From the NCBI GenBank assembly GCA_025964795.1, contig JAOPYC010000125.1, positions 1 through 36,370 on the forward strand: a DNA stretch of 36,370 bases, given 5' to 3'. Below the pieces are notes generated by a model, which was given only the letters and a program-made list of their open reading frames with translations, was not told the DNA's origin and searched no databases. Position numbers and translations under genes: made by a program. Position 1 is the first letter of the stretch. Each line of letters begins with the position of its first letter. This document shows, piece after piece, positions 18,588 through 26,166 of the stretch. The stretch is from Marmoricola sp. (GTDB lineage: Bacteria; Actinomycetota; Actinomycetes; Propionibacteriales; Nocardioidaceae).

Positions 18588-19845
18588 GGGCTTCCTCCTC
18601 GAGGGTCGCGAGCGGGCTGGACTCCTCGATGCGACGACGCAGCTCCCCGCTGGGGGTGCGTCCGGACGCGATCAGCTCGGTGAGCTCCTCGACCTCGGAC
18701 CGCAGGCCGTCGGGGCATCGTCGTACGGCGACCTCGAGGCAGCCGTCCACCGCCCGACGGATCGCCGGGTCGGCGAGGCCGAGCCGGGCGGCCGACTCCC
18801 AGGACTCCGCCACGGGCTCGCAGATCTCGGCCGCCAGGTCGGCGGCCTCGCGGTCGTCCATCAAGGTGGCGGTGATCGCCGCGACCGCCGGCCACCAACG
18901 GTCGGGAAGCGCGTCCAGGCAGCGGATCTCCACGTAGCCGCGCGGCCGGACGGGCGGGAACAGCGTGGTCAGGTGGTAGTCGAGGTCCGCGAAGGTCGGG
19001 GCCCGGCCAGGGGTGGTGTCCCCGTGCAGCCAGTCCGCGAAGGTGACCCGGCTGGTCACGGACCGTTGCTCCGCACCCGAGCGGACCAGCATCACCGGCG
19101 CGCTGAGCGCGTAGTCCGCCCACGCCGTCGTCGGCTCCCCACCCGGGACGGGGTCGCTGCGGTCGTGGTCGATGCCCTGCCAGGTGCCCTGGCGCATGGA
19201 GTGCCAGCCGTCGGTCTCACCCCCCAGGTAGGGCGAGGTCGAGGACAGCGCGACCAGCATCGGCACCATCGACCGGACCAGCGAGAGCCGGTCCTGCCAG
19301 CCGGAGGCGGGTCCCGCGTCGAGGTTGACCTGGAGGGCGGCGGTCGCGGACATCATCGCCTGGCCGGAGCCGGCGCAGCCGAGGGCGTCGAAGTGCTCCT
19401 CCATCGCCAGGTAGCGCGCGCTGGGGTTGATCCGCTCCACCGGCCGCGCCAGGTCGGCGCCGAGGGGGGCGGCCCCGAACCCCTGCTCCAGGAGCTGGGA
19501 GCGCAGCGCCGCGCGGTCGGCCCGGAGCGCGGCGACCGACGCCACGACGTCGGGAGCCGGCGGGGTGGACAGCTCGATCTGCCCACCCGGCTCCAGCGTC
19601 ACCAGGCTGCCGGACGGCAGGCCGTGGATGCCGAGGGCCAGCTCGCTGACCCGGGCCCAGGTGGGGCGGCGAGCGGGCTGCTCCAGGTCGACGAGGTGGA
19701 ACTCCAGCTCGAGACCCACCAGCCCGCCGTCGTTGGCGGTCAGGGCGTGGGCGGCGACGTGCTGCCGTGCCGCGCCGACCGGGTCGGCGCTCGTGGCCAG
19801 GTCGTCGCGCGCGATCGTCTCGGTGCTGCTCCGTGATGCGGTCAT
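18580..19845 (-). CDS. egtA: glutamate-cysteine ligase EgtA
   Basis: A 421-residue GCS2-type ligase forming gamma-glutamylcysteine for EgtB. Typical elements are [10 protein letters not shown] (about residue 42), [13 protein letters not shown] (about 84), TAALQVNLD (about 168) and [11 protein letters not shown] (about 310). It sits first in the A-B-C overlap block. The ATG at 19845 follows a strong GGAGGGG ribosome-binding site and, unlike many neighbours, shows no leaderless box, fitting an internal operon position 136 bp after egtE. A second GCS2-like gene lies at 24665-26137. Confidence 0.92.
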   Translation of the reverse strand: MTASRSSTETIARDDLATSADPVGAARQHVAAHALTANDGGLVGLELEFHLVDLEQPARRPTWARVSELALGIHGLPSGSLVTLEPGGQIELSTPPAPDVVASVAALRADRAALRSQLLEQGFGAAPLGADLARPVERINPSARYLAMEEHFDALGCAGSGQAMMSATAALQVNLDAGPASGWQDRLSLVRSMVPMLVALSSTSPYLGGETDGWHSMRQGTWQGIDHDRSDPVPGGEPTTAWADYALSAPVMLVRSGAEQRSVTSRVTFADWLHGDTTPGRAPTFADLDYHLTTLFPPVRPRGYVEIRCLDALPDRWWPAVAAITATLMDDREAADLAAEICEPVAESWESAARLGLADPAIRRAVDGCLEVAVRRCPDGLRSEVEELTELIASGRTPSGELRRRIEESSPLATLEEEARA

Positions 19846-19981
19846 TCCACCCCTCCAGGTCCGGACCGGTCACCTGGGTGACCGCGGGTCGGTGCGGGGC
19901 GACCGCGTGTTGGCGGGCCGTCCTCGTGTGCTGCCCCAGTCTTGCAAACAGCACCGACAAGACCAAGGCCGTGCGGGCCGA

Positions 19982-21112
19982 TCAGTCCCCGGAGAGGGCC
20001 CGGCAGACTCGCTCGAGGTCGTCGGCGGTCACGTCCACGTGCGGGCTCAGCCGCAGCATCGGCTGCGGCCGCAGGCCCGGCAGCGACTCCAGCGGCGCGC
20101 GCCACGGAAGGCATGCAGTGGTCACGATGGAGTGCTCCTGGAGCAGCCTCTCCTGGGTGCGTACGGCGTCCTGCCCGGCCGTCGGCACGATCGCGCTGGT
20201 CGCACCGGCCGGCGCACCGGGACGCACCACCTCCCAGCCGCCGAGGGACCCGATCGCCTCACGGGTGAGTCGTCCCACCTCGCGGAGCCGCTCGGCGACG
20301 CGGTCCGGGCCGAGGCCGAGGTGCTCGCGGACGGCCACCGCCAGTCCCACCCGACCGGCGACGTGCGCCTCCCCCGAGTCGAGCTGGTGGACCGTCGGCA
20401 GGTCCGGGTGCTTGGCCGGACGGAGCACCCGGAGGGCAGCACGATGGTCCGGCGCGATCGCCAGCATCCCCACTCCGCGGGGCCCGGTCAGCCACTTCCG
20501 GCTGGTGCCGAAGACCGCGTCCCCGCCGCGTAGGGGGACGTGCCCCGACGACTGGGCGACGTCGACCCAGACCGGCACGCCGGAGGCGCGCCCCAGTGCC
20601 ACAACGTCGTCGGCGGGCTGGACGAGGCCGCGGTGGGCGGCGACCTGGTCGACGAGCAGGACGTCGGGCGGTTCGGTGCGCAGCCGCACCTCGAGCGCGT
20701 CGAGGTCCAGGACACCGTCAGCGTCGGCGGCCAGCACCACCGGCGTCAGGCCGTGGTGCTCGAGGATCTCGAGGTTGGGGCCCCACTCCCCCGGGGCCAC
20801 GCCCACGCTCGCCCCCTCCGGCAGGGGCCACACCCGCAGCAGGGCGACGAGGGCGGCCGTGGCACTCTCCACGAGAGCAACCCCCTCGACGTCCGAGCCG
20901 AGGAGTCCGGCCACGTCACGACGCAGCCGGTCCAGGACCGGTGCGGCCCGGCCCTCCGCGACATAGCCACCGGCCTCGGCCTCGAGCCGCGCGTGGGCGG
21001 CCGTGGCGTCCAGCGTGGCCGACGACGCCCGGCCGGCGGCGGCCGTGTCGAGGTGCAGCACCGACGGGTGCGGACGGGCGGCGGCCCATCGGGTCCAGTC
21101 GTCCTCGTGCAC
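19982..21112 (-). CDS. egtE: ergothioneine C-S lyase EgtE (PLP-dependent)
   Basis: A 376-residue aminotransferase-class-V-fold enzyme that cleaves hercynylcysteine sulfoxide to ergothioneine. The PLP region is visible: VDVAQSSGH (Asp and His side of the cofactor, about residue 188) and the lysine in GTSRKWLTGPRG (about 205). The N-terminal HLDTAAAGRAS is typical of the group. The GTG at 21112 has CAGGTT ending 6 nt upstream, suggesting leaderless expression and that this is the first operon gene. Unusually, egtE precedes egtA instead of closing the operon as in mycobacteria, and egtD is not in the block. Confidence 0.85.
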   Translation of the reverse strand: MHEDDWTRWAAARPHPSVLHLDTAAAGRASSATLDATAAHARLEAEAGGYVAEGRAAPVLDRLRRDVAGLLGSDVEGVALVESATAALVALLRVWPLPEGASVGVAPGEWGPNLEILEHHGLTPVVLAADADGVLDLDALEVRLRTEPPDVLLVDQVAAHRGLVQPADDVVALGRASGVPVWVDVAQSSGHVPLRGGDAVFGTSRKWLTGPRGVGMLAIAPDHRAALRVLRPAKHPDLPTVHQLDSGEAHVAGRVGLAVAVREHLGLGPDRVAERLREVGRLTREAIGSLGGWEVVRPGAPAGATSAIVPTAGQDAVRTQERLLQEHSIVTTACLPWRAPLESLPGLRPQPMLRLSPHVDVTADDLERVCRALSGD

Positions 21113-21472
21113 GGTGACAACCTGCCACAGCCCACGAAGGCAGGGCGGCGCGGGAGGTGTCCTGGACGGCTCGTCGCAGTTGTGGGCCGAGCCGGGCATC
21201 CACGGATGGAGCGCACAAGCGGGGCTGGGTGGCAAGGGGTGCGGCGCGCCGTACGTGTCCCGGTATGGACCAGATGGCCCGCGAATGTCGTTGCCAGCTG
21301 CAACCAGGTGGTCTCGCTGAGATCTTTCGGCGACAACTCGTCCAACTGTTCTAGGTATGTCCACTTATTTCGGACTCAACTACTCGAAAATAGTCCGAAG
21401 GGGCCATCCCACCGACATAACTCCACCAGATAGGAATTGCGCTCACACACCGCATAACTAGGGAGAATCACC
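21113..21472. other. AT-richer gene-poor region between egtE and the small peptide gene
   Basis: 360 bp with no convincing gene. GC drops clearly between about 21290 and 21470 relative to the flanks. It contains the egtE promoter end (CAGGTT, minus strand), an 8-bp inverted repeat at 21369-21399, AACTAG at 21456-21461 and a strong AGGGAGA ribosome-binding site before the peptide ATG at 21473. Confidence 0.6.
21369..21399. repeat. 8-bp inverted repeat upstream of the peptide gene (possible operator)
   Basis: TTCGGACT at 21369-21376 and AGTCCGAA at 21392-21399 are perfect reverse complements across a 15-nt AT-rich spacer. It lies 74 nt before the peptide gene. It could be an operator or an RNA hairpin. 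Confidence 0.45.
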
Positions 21473-21616
21473 ATGAGCCGTATCCGCATCCGGTCCGCCG
21501 TCGCCGCCCTCCTCATCACCGCCACCGCCGCGGCCGTCACCGCGCCGGTGGTCGGTTCCGTCGACGCCGGCAGCTCGGTCACCTCGAAGGCGATCCTGAA
21601 GAAGGCCATCCTCTGA
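21473..21616 (+). CDS. 47-residue secreted peptide with cationic amphipathic tail
   Basis: Unrecognised family. Residues 1-8 are Arg-rich (MSRIRIRS), 9-27 form a hydrophobic signal core, and a Sec-type cleavage is predicted after VDA at about residue 32. The remaining tail of about 15 residues, GSSVTSKAILKKAIL, holds a KAIL-KKAIL near-repeat with three lysines and could form a short amphipathic helix. The ATG at 21473 has an excellent AGGGAGA ribosome-binding site 6 nt upstream, and the stop is followed 25 nt later by a strong hairpin. AT-rich upstream DNA and isolation from other genes suggest an independent unit. A bioactive or signalling peptide is inference only. Confidence 0.6.
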   Translation: MSRIRIRSAVAALLITATAAAVTAPVVGSVDAGSSVTSKAILKKAIL

Positions 21617-21641
21617 CGCTGCCTGACCACGGGACGACCAT

Positions 21642-21689
21642 CATGGGAGTCCACCAGGATCGCCTCCACGATCCAGGTGGACTCCCATG
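21642..21689 (+). terminator. strong hairpin after the peptide gene
   Basis: Arms 21642-21662 and 21669-21689 pair at 20 of 21 positions around a 6-nt loop. There is no T run. It most likely acts as a terminator or 3' stabiliser for the peptide mRNA. Confidence 0.65.
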
Positions 21690-21744
21690 ACGTCGTTCAC
21701 CCCCCGCTGAAGTTTTCCACGTGCCGATCGGGCTGAACTAGACC

Positions 21745-21869
21745 ACGGCGTCGTCCGATTCGGCCGACGATGACGGCATCGGTGATGATTTGTCTCAGCA
21801 CCTGGAAGCGACCCGAGACGCGTTCAGGTGCTTGGCCGCCCGTGACCCCACCCGTCGCGGGCGGCCTTT
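21745..21869 (+). ncRNA. candidate small RNA ending in an intrinsic terminator
   Basis: A gene-free stretch downstream of a GAACTAG motif (21735-21741). It holds an 8-bp inverted repeat (21797-21804 with 21825-21832) and ends in a terminator-like hairpin. The modules suggest a short structured transcript, but the 5' end is a guess and no known RNA family is recognised. Confidence 0.3.
21834..21869 (+). terminator. intrinsic terminator (plus strand)
   Basis: Stem GGCCGCCCG (21834-21842) with CGGGCGGCC (21858-21866), 15-nt loop, followed directly by TTTCC. The T run is on the plus strand. The hairpin could also stop minus-strand transcripts leaving the sigma operon. Confidence 0.6.
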
Positions 21870-21893
21870 CCATTTCCGGCCCGACGGCGACGC

Positions 21894-22118
21894 TCAGCCC
21901 CGCGTGCGCCCCGCGCCCCGGCGCCACCAACGCAGCAGCGAGCCGTCCAGCAGGAGCATCGCCAGGGCAGCCACCGCTGCGGCCACGAACGTCCACGGGT
22001 CGCCCACGTCGACGATCGAGAGCACGATCAACAGCAGGGCGACCGCGCCCAGCGCCGAGGCCAGCCGGCTGCGCCACGGCGGCACGTCCGGGTGCGGAGG
22101 CGCCGTCACGGCCGGCAC
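21894..22118 (-). CDS. small two-helix membrane protein downstream of sigA
   Basis: A 74-residue product of unrecognised family. A proline-rich polar N-terminus (residues 1-16) is followed by two hydrophobic helices (about 20-37 and 41-58) and a strongly basic tail (RWWRRGAGRTRG), predicting a small inner-membrane protein with both ends inside. The start is GTG at 22118; GTG at 22109 is an alternative. A GGAGG lies 13 nt upstream, better spaced for neither. It begins 25 nt after the sigma factor stop on the same strand, so co-transcription is likely. Function unknown. Confidence 0.6.
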   Translation of the reverse strand: MPAVTAPPHPDVPPWRSRLASALGAVALLLIVLSIVDVGDPWTFVAAAVAALAMLLLDGSLLRWWRRGAGRTRG

Positions 22119-22143
22119 GGCTGCACAACGGCCTCCGGCACGG

Positions 22144-23370
22144 TCAGTCCAGGTAGTCGCGCAGGACCTGCGAGCGCGACGGGTGGCGCAGCTTCGACAT
22201 CGTCTTCGACTCGATCTGGCGGATCCGCTCCCGGGTCACGCCGTAGACCTTGCCGATCTCGTCGAGCGTCTTGGGCTGGCCGTCGGTTAGGCCGAAGCGC
22301 ATGGAGACCACGCCCGCCTCACGCTCGGAGAGCGTGTCGAGCACGGCGTGAAGCTGCTCCTGGAGCAGCGTGAACGAGACGGCGTCCGCGGGCACGATGG
22401 CCTCGGAGTCCTCGATCAGGTCGCCGAACTCGGAGTCGCCGTCCTCGCCCAGCGGGGTGTGCAGGGAGATCGGCTCGCGGCCGTACTTCTGCACCTCGAT
22501 GACCTTCTCCGGGGTCATGTCGAGCTCCTTGGCGAGCTCTTCCGGAGTGGGCTCGCGGCCGAGGTCCTGCAGCATCTGGCGCTGGACGCGGGCGAGCTTG
22601 TTGATCACCACAACCATGAGCACGGGGATGCGGAAGGTGCGCGACTTGTCGGCCATCGCGCGGGTGATCGCCTGCCGGATCCACCACGTCGCGTAGGTCG
22701 AGAACTTGTAGCCCTTGGTGTAGTCGAACTTCTCGACCGCACGGATCAGGCCGAGGTTGCCCTCCTGGATCAGGTCGAGGAAGAGCATCCCGCGACCGGT
22801 GTAGCGCTTGGCCAGGGAGACCACGAGCCGCAGGTTGGCCTCGAGCAGGTGGTTCTTCGCGCGACGGCCGTCCTCGGAGATCCACTGCAGCTCGTCGAGG
22901 ATCTTCGGGCTGATCTTCCCGCCCTTGGAGAGCTTCTCCTCGGAGAAGAGGCCCGCCTCGATGCGCTTGGCCAGCTCGACCTCCATCTCCGCGTTGAGGA
23001 GGGGGACCTTGCCGATCTGCTTGAGGTAGTCCTTGACCGGGTCGGCGGTAGCCCCCGCGACCATGACCTGCTGCTCGGGCTCGTCGGTCTCGTCGGCGGC
23101 GGAGACGATGAAGGTGGCGTCCTTCTCGTCCTCCTTGATCGTCGGGTCGGCCTTGACGTCCTTCTCGAACTGCTCGTCAGGGACGTCGACGAGAACCTTC
23201 TTGCCGTCGGGTCCGACCGCGGCGACCTCGGCCTGGATCTGCTCGGCGGTCTTGGCGGCGGTCGCCTTCTTGGCGGGTGCCTTCTTGGCGGGGGAAGTCT
23301 TGGCGGCCGGAGAAGCGGGCTTCTGGGCGGCCGCCTTCTTCGCGGTCGTGCTTGACGAACTCGAGGACAC
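22144..23370 (-). CDS. sigA: principal RNA polymerase sigma factor (SigA/HrdB-type) with altered region 3.0
   Basis: A 408-residue housekeeping sigma-70. It has an Ala/Lys/Pro-rich N-terminal extension (1-45), region 1.2 ([16 protein letters not shown]), 2.1-2.4 ([46 protein letters not shown]) and region 4 ([19 protein letters not shown]). The -10-reading Gln and Thr of region 2.4 are intact. However, the near-invariant IPVHMVE of region 3.0 reads IPVLMVV: Leu and Val replace the His and Glu equivalent to E. coli H455 and E458, with ADKSRTF instead of ADQARTI just before. The GTG at 23370 follows a GAGAGG site. A leader of up to 248 bp separates it from the HhH-GPD gene, with an isolated TTGACA at 23438-23443 (minus). 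Confidence 0.95.
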   Translation of the reverse strand: MSSSSSSTTAKKAAAQKPASPAAKTSPAKKAPAKKATAAKTAEQIQAEVAAVGPDGKKVLVDVPDEQFEKDVKADPTIKEDEKDATFIVSAADETDEPEQQVMVAGATADPVKDYLKQIGKVPLLNAEMEVELAKRIEAGLFSEEKLSKGGKISPKILDELQWISEDGRRAKNHLLEANLRLVVSLAKRYTGRGMLFLDLIQEGNLGLIRAVEKFDYTKGYKFSTYATWWIRQAITRAMADKSRTFRIPVLMVVVINKLARVQRQMLQDLGREPTPEELAKELDMTPEKVIEVQKYGREPISLHTPLGEDGDSEFGDLIEDSEAIVPADAVSFTLLQEQLHAVLDTLSEREAGVVSMRFGLTDGQPKTLDEIGKVYGVTRERIRQIESKTMSKLRHPSRSQVLRDYLD

Positions 23371-23618
23371 GAACTACCTCTCGATTGTCGTTCAGGAACT
23401 TTTCAGGAAACGTCCGGGGCGCGACAAGAGCCGTACCTGTCAACAGCCGCTTACATATTGTGGCACGTCCACCAAGGGTTTCTCGCCTCGGCGACTGCGG
23501 GTGATCTCCCGCGGACTCTACGCGGACCGGACCGTCTCCCCCGCATCCAGGACAGGCGACCGCCCGGATCGCGGACGACCCGAGGACCGTCGTCGCCGGG
23601 TCCGCGCAAACCCGCAGG

Positions 23619-24188
23619 TCAGACCGTCTGCGACCGGCCGGCGGCCTTCTTCTCCTTCTTGAACGCCCGCACCTTCTCCAGCGAGGCCGGGTCCACGACG
23701 TCGGCCACGGACCGGTAGCCCTCCTGGCTGTAGTCGCCGACGACCGACTCCCACCCGTCCGGGCGTACGCCGAGCTGCTTGGCCAGCAACGCGACGAAGA
23801 TCTGTGCCTTCTGCCGACCGAACCCCGGCAGCGCGGTCATCCGCGCGAGCAGGTCCTGGCCGTCGGCGGCCTCGGTCCAGATCCGCTCGGCGTGCCCGTC
23901 GTAGTCGTCGACCACGATCTGCGCGACCGCTTGGATCCGCTCGGCCATCGACCCGGGGAACCGGTGCACGGCGGGCGGCTCGGAGCACAGCGAGGCGAAC
24001 TGCTCCGGGTCGGCGGCCGCAAGCTGGTCGGGCTCGAGGGTGCCGAACCGGTCGAGCACCTTGGCGGGCCCGGCGAAGGCGCGTTCCATCGGGAACTGCT
24101 GGTCCAGCAGCATGCCGCAGAGCAGCGCGAACGGGGAGTCGGTGAGCACCTGGTCGGCGTGCTCGTCACCGGTGATGTGGATGGCCAT
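23619..24188 (-). CDS. HhH-GPD-type base-excision DNA repair protein
   Basis: A 189-residue protein of the actinobacterial helix-hairpin-helix-GPD group. The N-terminus (LLCGMLLDQQFPMERAFAGP) matches the AlkA/EndoIII-fold entry helices, and the HhH motif is LPGFGRQKA at about residue 122. The Lys/Asp pair and Fe-S cysteines of EndoIII are not evident, so glycosylase activity is inferred from family only. The C-terminus is Lys-rich. The ATG at 24188 has CATGAT 6 nt upstream. It is divergent from the small hypothetical gene at 24225 across 36 bp, with both starts showing leaderless boxes. Confidence 0.82.
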   Translation of the reverse strand: MAIHITGDEHADQVLTDSPFALLCGMLLDQQFPMERAFAGPAKVLDRFGTLEPDQLAAADPEQFASLCSEPPAVHRFPGSMAERIQAVAQIVVDDYDGHAERIWTEAADGQDLLARMTALPGFGRQKAQIFVALLAKQLGVRPDGWESVVGDYSQEGYRSVADVVDPASLEKVRAFKKEKKAAGRSQTV

Positions 24189-24224
24189 CCCGTCATCATG
24201 CCAAGCAGGTGCAGGGTGTCGGCC

Positions 24225-24638
24225 ATGCAGAGTCCCCTCGCCCCGCTCATCCACCTGGAGCTGCGCGCCTTCGTCACGGCCGCCGGGAACAGGCGTGCCC
24301 TGCCGACGACCTGTCACGTCGGCCATCCCGCCGGTCAGCAGACCCGGTTCCCGCACGGTGTCGTGGACGATCCCTCGCTGCGGGCCGACCTCGTCGAGCG
24401 TGCCGTCGACGGCCTCCTCGTCATCGACGACGCCTGCGCGTGGGTCACCCGCGGTGGCGCGCTGGACCTCACCGACGCCGACGCGGCGTGGCACACCGCG
24501 GCCCGCACGGCGTTCGGGCGGCACGGGCTGCCGCTGCCGGCGTTCCTGGTCCTGAACCGCACCGGCTGGGTGGACCTGGTCAGCGGGGAACAGCGTCAGT
24601 GGCACAGGGTCCGCAACCGCTCCCCCAGTCCTGGCTGA
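24225..24638 (+). CDS. conserved-looking hypothetical protein
   Basis: A 137-residue soluble protein of unrecognised family. Features are an acidic/aliphatic middle (LVERAVDGLLVIDDACAWVTRGG), a DLTDADAAWHTAARTAFGRHG helix region and LPAFLVLNRTGWVDLVSG near the end. GC-rich third codon positions support coding. The ATG at 24225 is preceded by CAGGGT ending 7 nt upstream, suggesting leaderless expression divergent from the HhH-GPD gene. Its stop codon lies inside the first unit of an 11-bp tandem repeat. No function assigned. Confidence 0.65.
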   Translation: MQSPLAPLIHLELRAFVTAAGNRRALPTTCHVGHPAGQQTRFPHGVVDDPSLRADLVERAVDGLLVIDDACAWVTRGGALDLTDADAAWHTAARTAFGRHGLPLPAFLVLNRTGWVDLVSGEQRQWHRVRNRSPSPG

Positions 24639-24665
24639 GTCCTGGCTGAGTCCTGGCTGAGTCCT
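24627..24665. repeat. 11-bp tandem repeat (3.5 units) carrying stops in all three frames
   Basis: AGTCCTGGCTG repeats at 24627-24637, 24638-24648 and 24649-24659, with a partial copy to 24665. Each junction makes TGA (24636, 24647, 24658), and since 11 is not a multiple of 3 the three stops fall in three frames. It spans the end of the plus-strand gene and touches the end of the minus-strand ligase gene. Confidence 0.9.
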
Positions 24666-26137
24666 CAGAGCGGCCAGCTGTGCACCGGCTCGTTGGCGTG
24701 CATCAGCTGGCGGTAGTCCTGCAGAGTCAGTCGCAGCGCCTCGGCGCGGTCGGCTCCGGCCTCCTCGTGGGCGCTCACCTTGGCGACGTACCAGGAGGCG
24801 CCGTTGCGGTGCTGCACGCACCGCTGCTCGATGATGCCGAGCAGCCGGTTCGCCTCGTCGCTCGCCACTCCCCAGCGGGCCAGCCCGTCGTAGGCCATCG
24901 GCAGCAGGCGGCGCAGCACCAGCTCGGTGGCGTCGACCTCACCGATCCCGGGCCAGTAGACCCGGGCGTCGATGCCGTGCTGCGCGGCGACGTGGAAGTT
25001 CTCCTCCGCCGCCGAGAACGACATCCGCGACCACAGCGGGCGGTCGTCCTCGGCCAGGGCACGGGTCAGGCCGAAGTAGAACGCGGCGTTGGCCATCGTG
25101 TCCACGACGCTGGGGCCGGCGGCCAGAACCCGGTTCTCGACCCGCAGGTGCGGGACCCCGCCGACCGTGTCGTAGACCGGCCGGTTCCAGCGGTAGATGG
25201 TCCCGTTGTGCAGCTTCAGCTCCGACAGCGTCGGGGTGCCGCCGCCCTCCAGCACCTCGAGCGGGTCCTCGTCGTCGGTGATCGGGAGCAGCGCCGGGAA
25301 GTAGCGGACGTTCTCCTCGAACAGGTCGAAGATCGAGGTGATCCAGCGCTCCCCGAACCAGACCCGGGGACGCACGCCCTGCTCCTTGAGCTCCTCGCTG
25401 CGCGTGTCGGTGGCCTGCTCGAACAGCGGGATGCGGGTCTCCTGCCACAGCTGCTTCCCGAGGAGGTACGGCGAGTTGGCGCCGACCGCGAGCTGGATGC
25501 CGGCGATCGCCTGCGAGGCGTTCCAGTAGGCCGCGAAGTTCTCCGGGCTGACCTGGGTGTGCAGCTGCGTGCTCGTGCAGGCGGCCTCGGGCATGATCGA
25601 GTCCGAGGTCGTCCGCAGTCGCTCGACCCCCTGGATGTCGATGACCAGGTCCTCGCCGCGGGCGGCCAGGATCTGGTCGCTGAGCAGCTTGTAGCGCGGG
25701 TTGGGGCTGATCTTGGACGGGCCGAGGTGTCCGTCCTCGAGGGTTGGCAGGATGCCGATCATCACCATGTGCGCGTGCACCTCGTTGGACCTGGCCTCGG
25801 CCTGGTTCAGGCTGGTGCGCAGGTCGGCCTCGAAGCCGGTGGCACCGCGCTCGCCCAGGTGTCGCGGCAGCACGTTGATCTCCAGGTTGAACTGGGCGAG
25901 CTCGGTCTGGAAGTGCGGGCTGGCGATCGCCTCGAGCGCCTCGGCGCTCTTCAGCGCCGGCCGCCCGTCGTCGTCGACGAGGTTGAACTCGATCTCCATG
26001 CCGGTCATCGGGTCCTCGATGTCGAACCGGGACTCGCGCAGCATCCGGGCGAAGACGTCGAGGCAGCGGCGCACCTTCTCGCGGTGGCGGGTGCGGTCAG
26101 CCCGGGTGAACTCCTGCAGGTCGACTTCTTCTCCCAT
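24665..26137 (-). CDS. glutamate-cysteine ligase-like protein (GCS2 family)
   Basis: A 490-residue member of the GCS2 carboxylate-amine ligase group. Visible elements: GMEIEFNLVD (about residue 46), LAQFNLEINVLPRH (about 79), ACTSTQLHTQVSP (about 186), GANSPYLLGK (about 217) and VPHLRVENRVLAAGPS (about 326). These parallel the substrate and metal sites of EgtA-type ligases, but it is longer and divergent from the egtA product at 18580-19845. Substrate amine unknown; gamma-glutamylcysteine formation is a family guess. The ATG at 26137 is preceded by TAGGGT 6 nt upstream, one of the clearest leaderless promoters here. The gene ends in the 11-bp tandem repeat. Confidence 0.8.
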   Translation of the reverse strand: MGEEVDLQEFTRADRTRHREKVRRCLDVFARMLRESRFDIEDPMTGMEIEFNLVDDDGRPALKSAEALEAIASPHFQTELAQFNLEINVLPRHLGERGATGFEADLRTSLNQAEARSNEVHAHMVMIGILPTLEDGHLGPSKISPNPRYKLLSDQILAARGEDLVIDIQGVERLRTTSDSIMPEAACTSTQLHTQVSPENFAAYWNASQAIAGIQLAVGANSPYLLGKQLWQETRIPLFEQATDTRSEELKEQGVRPRVWFGERWITSIFDLFEENVRYFPALLPITDDEDPLEVLEGGGTPTLSELKLHNGTIYRWNRPVYDTVGGVPHLRVENRVLAAGPSVVDTMANAAFYFGLTRALAEDDRPLWSRMSFSAAEENFHVAAQHGIDARVYWPGIGEVDATELVLRRLLPMAYDGLARWGVASDEANRLLGIIEQRCVQHRNGASWYVAKVSAHEEAGADRAEALRLTLQDYRQLMHANEPVHSWPL

Positions 26138-26143
26138 GACCGA

Positions 26144-26149
26144 ACCCTA
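26144..26149 (-). promoter_or_regulatory. candidate leaderless -10 element of the GCS2-like gene
   Basis: TAGGGT (minus strand) matches TANNNT and ends 6 nt before the ATG at 26137. It sits in the 29-bp gap to the DUF4192 stop. Confidence 0.5.
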
Positions 26150-26166
26150 GTCGTGCGGGGCCGGCG

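Noticed and set aside
21473-22118. Bacteriocin/lanthipeptide cluster around the small peptide
   Set aside because: No modification, protease, transporter or immunity gene is adjacent, and the tail has no Cys and few Ser/Thr.
23438-23443. Consensus TTGACA upstream of sigA (minus strand)
   Set aside because: No acceptable -10 hexamer at 16-19 nt spacing (the position holds CGGGGC-type sequence), so it is not listed as a promoter.
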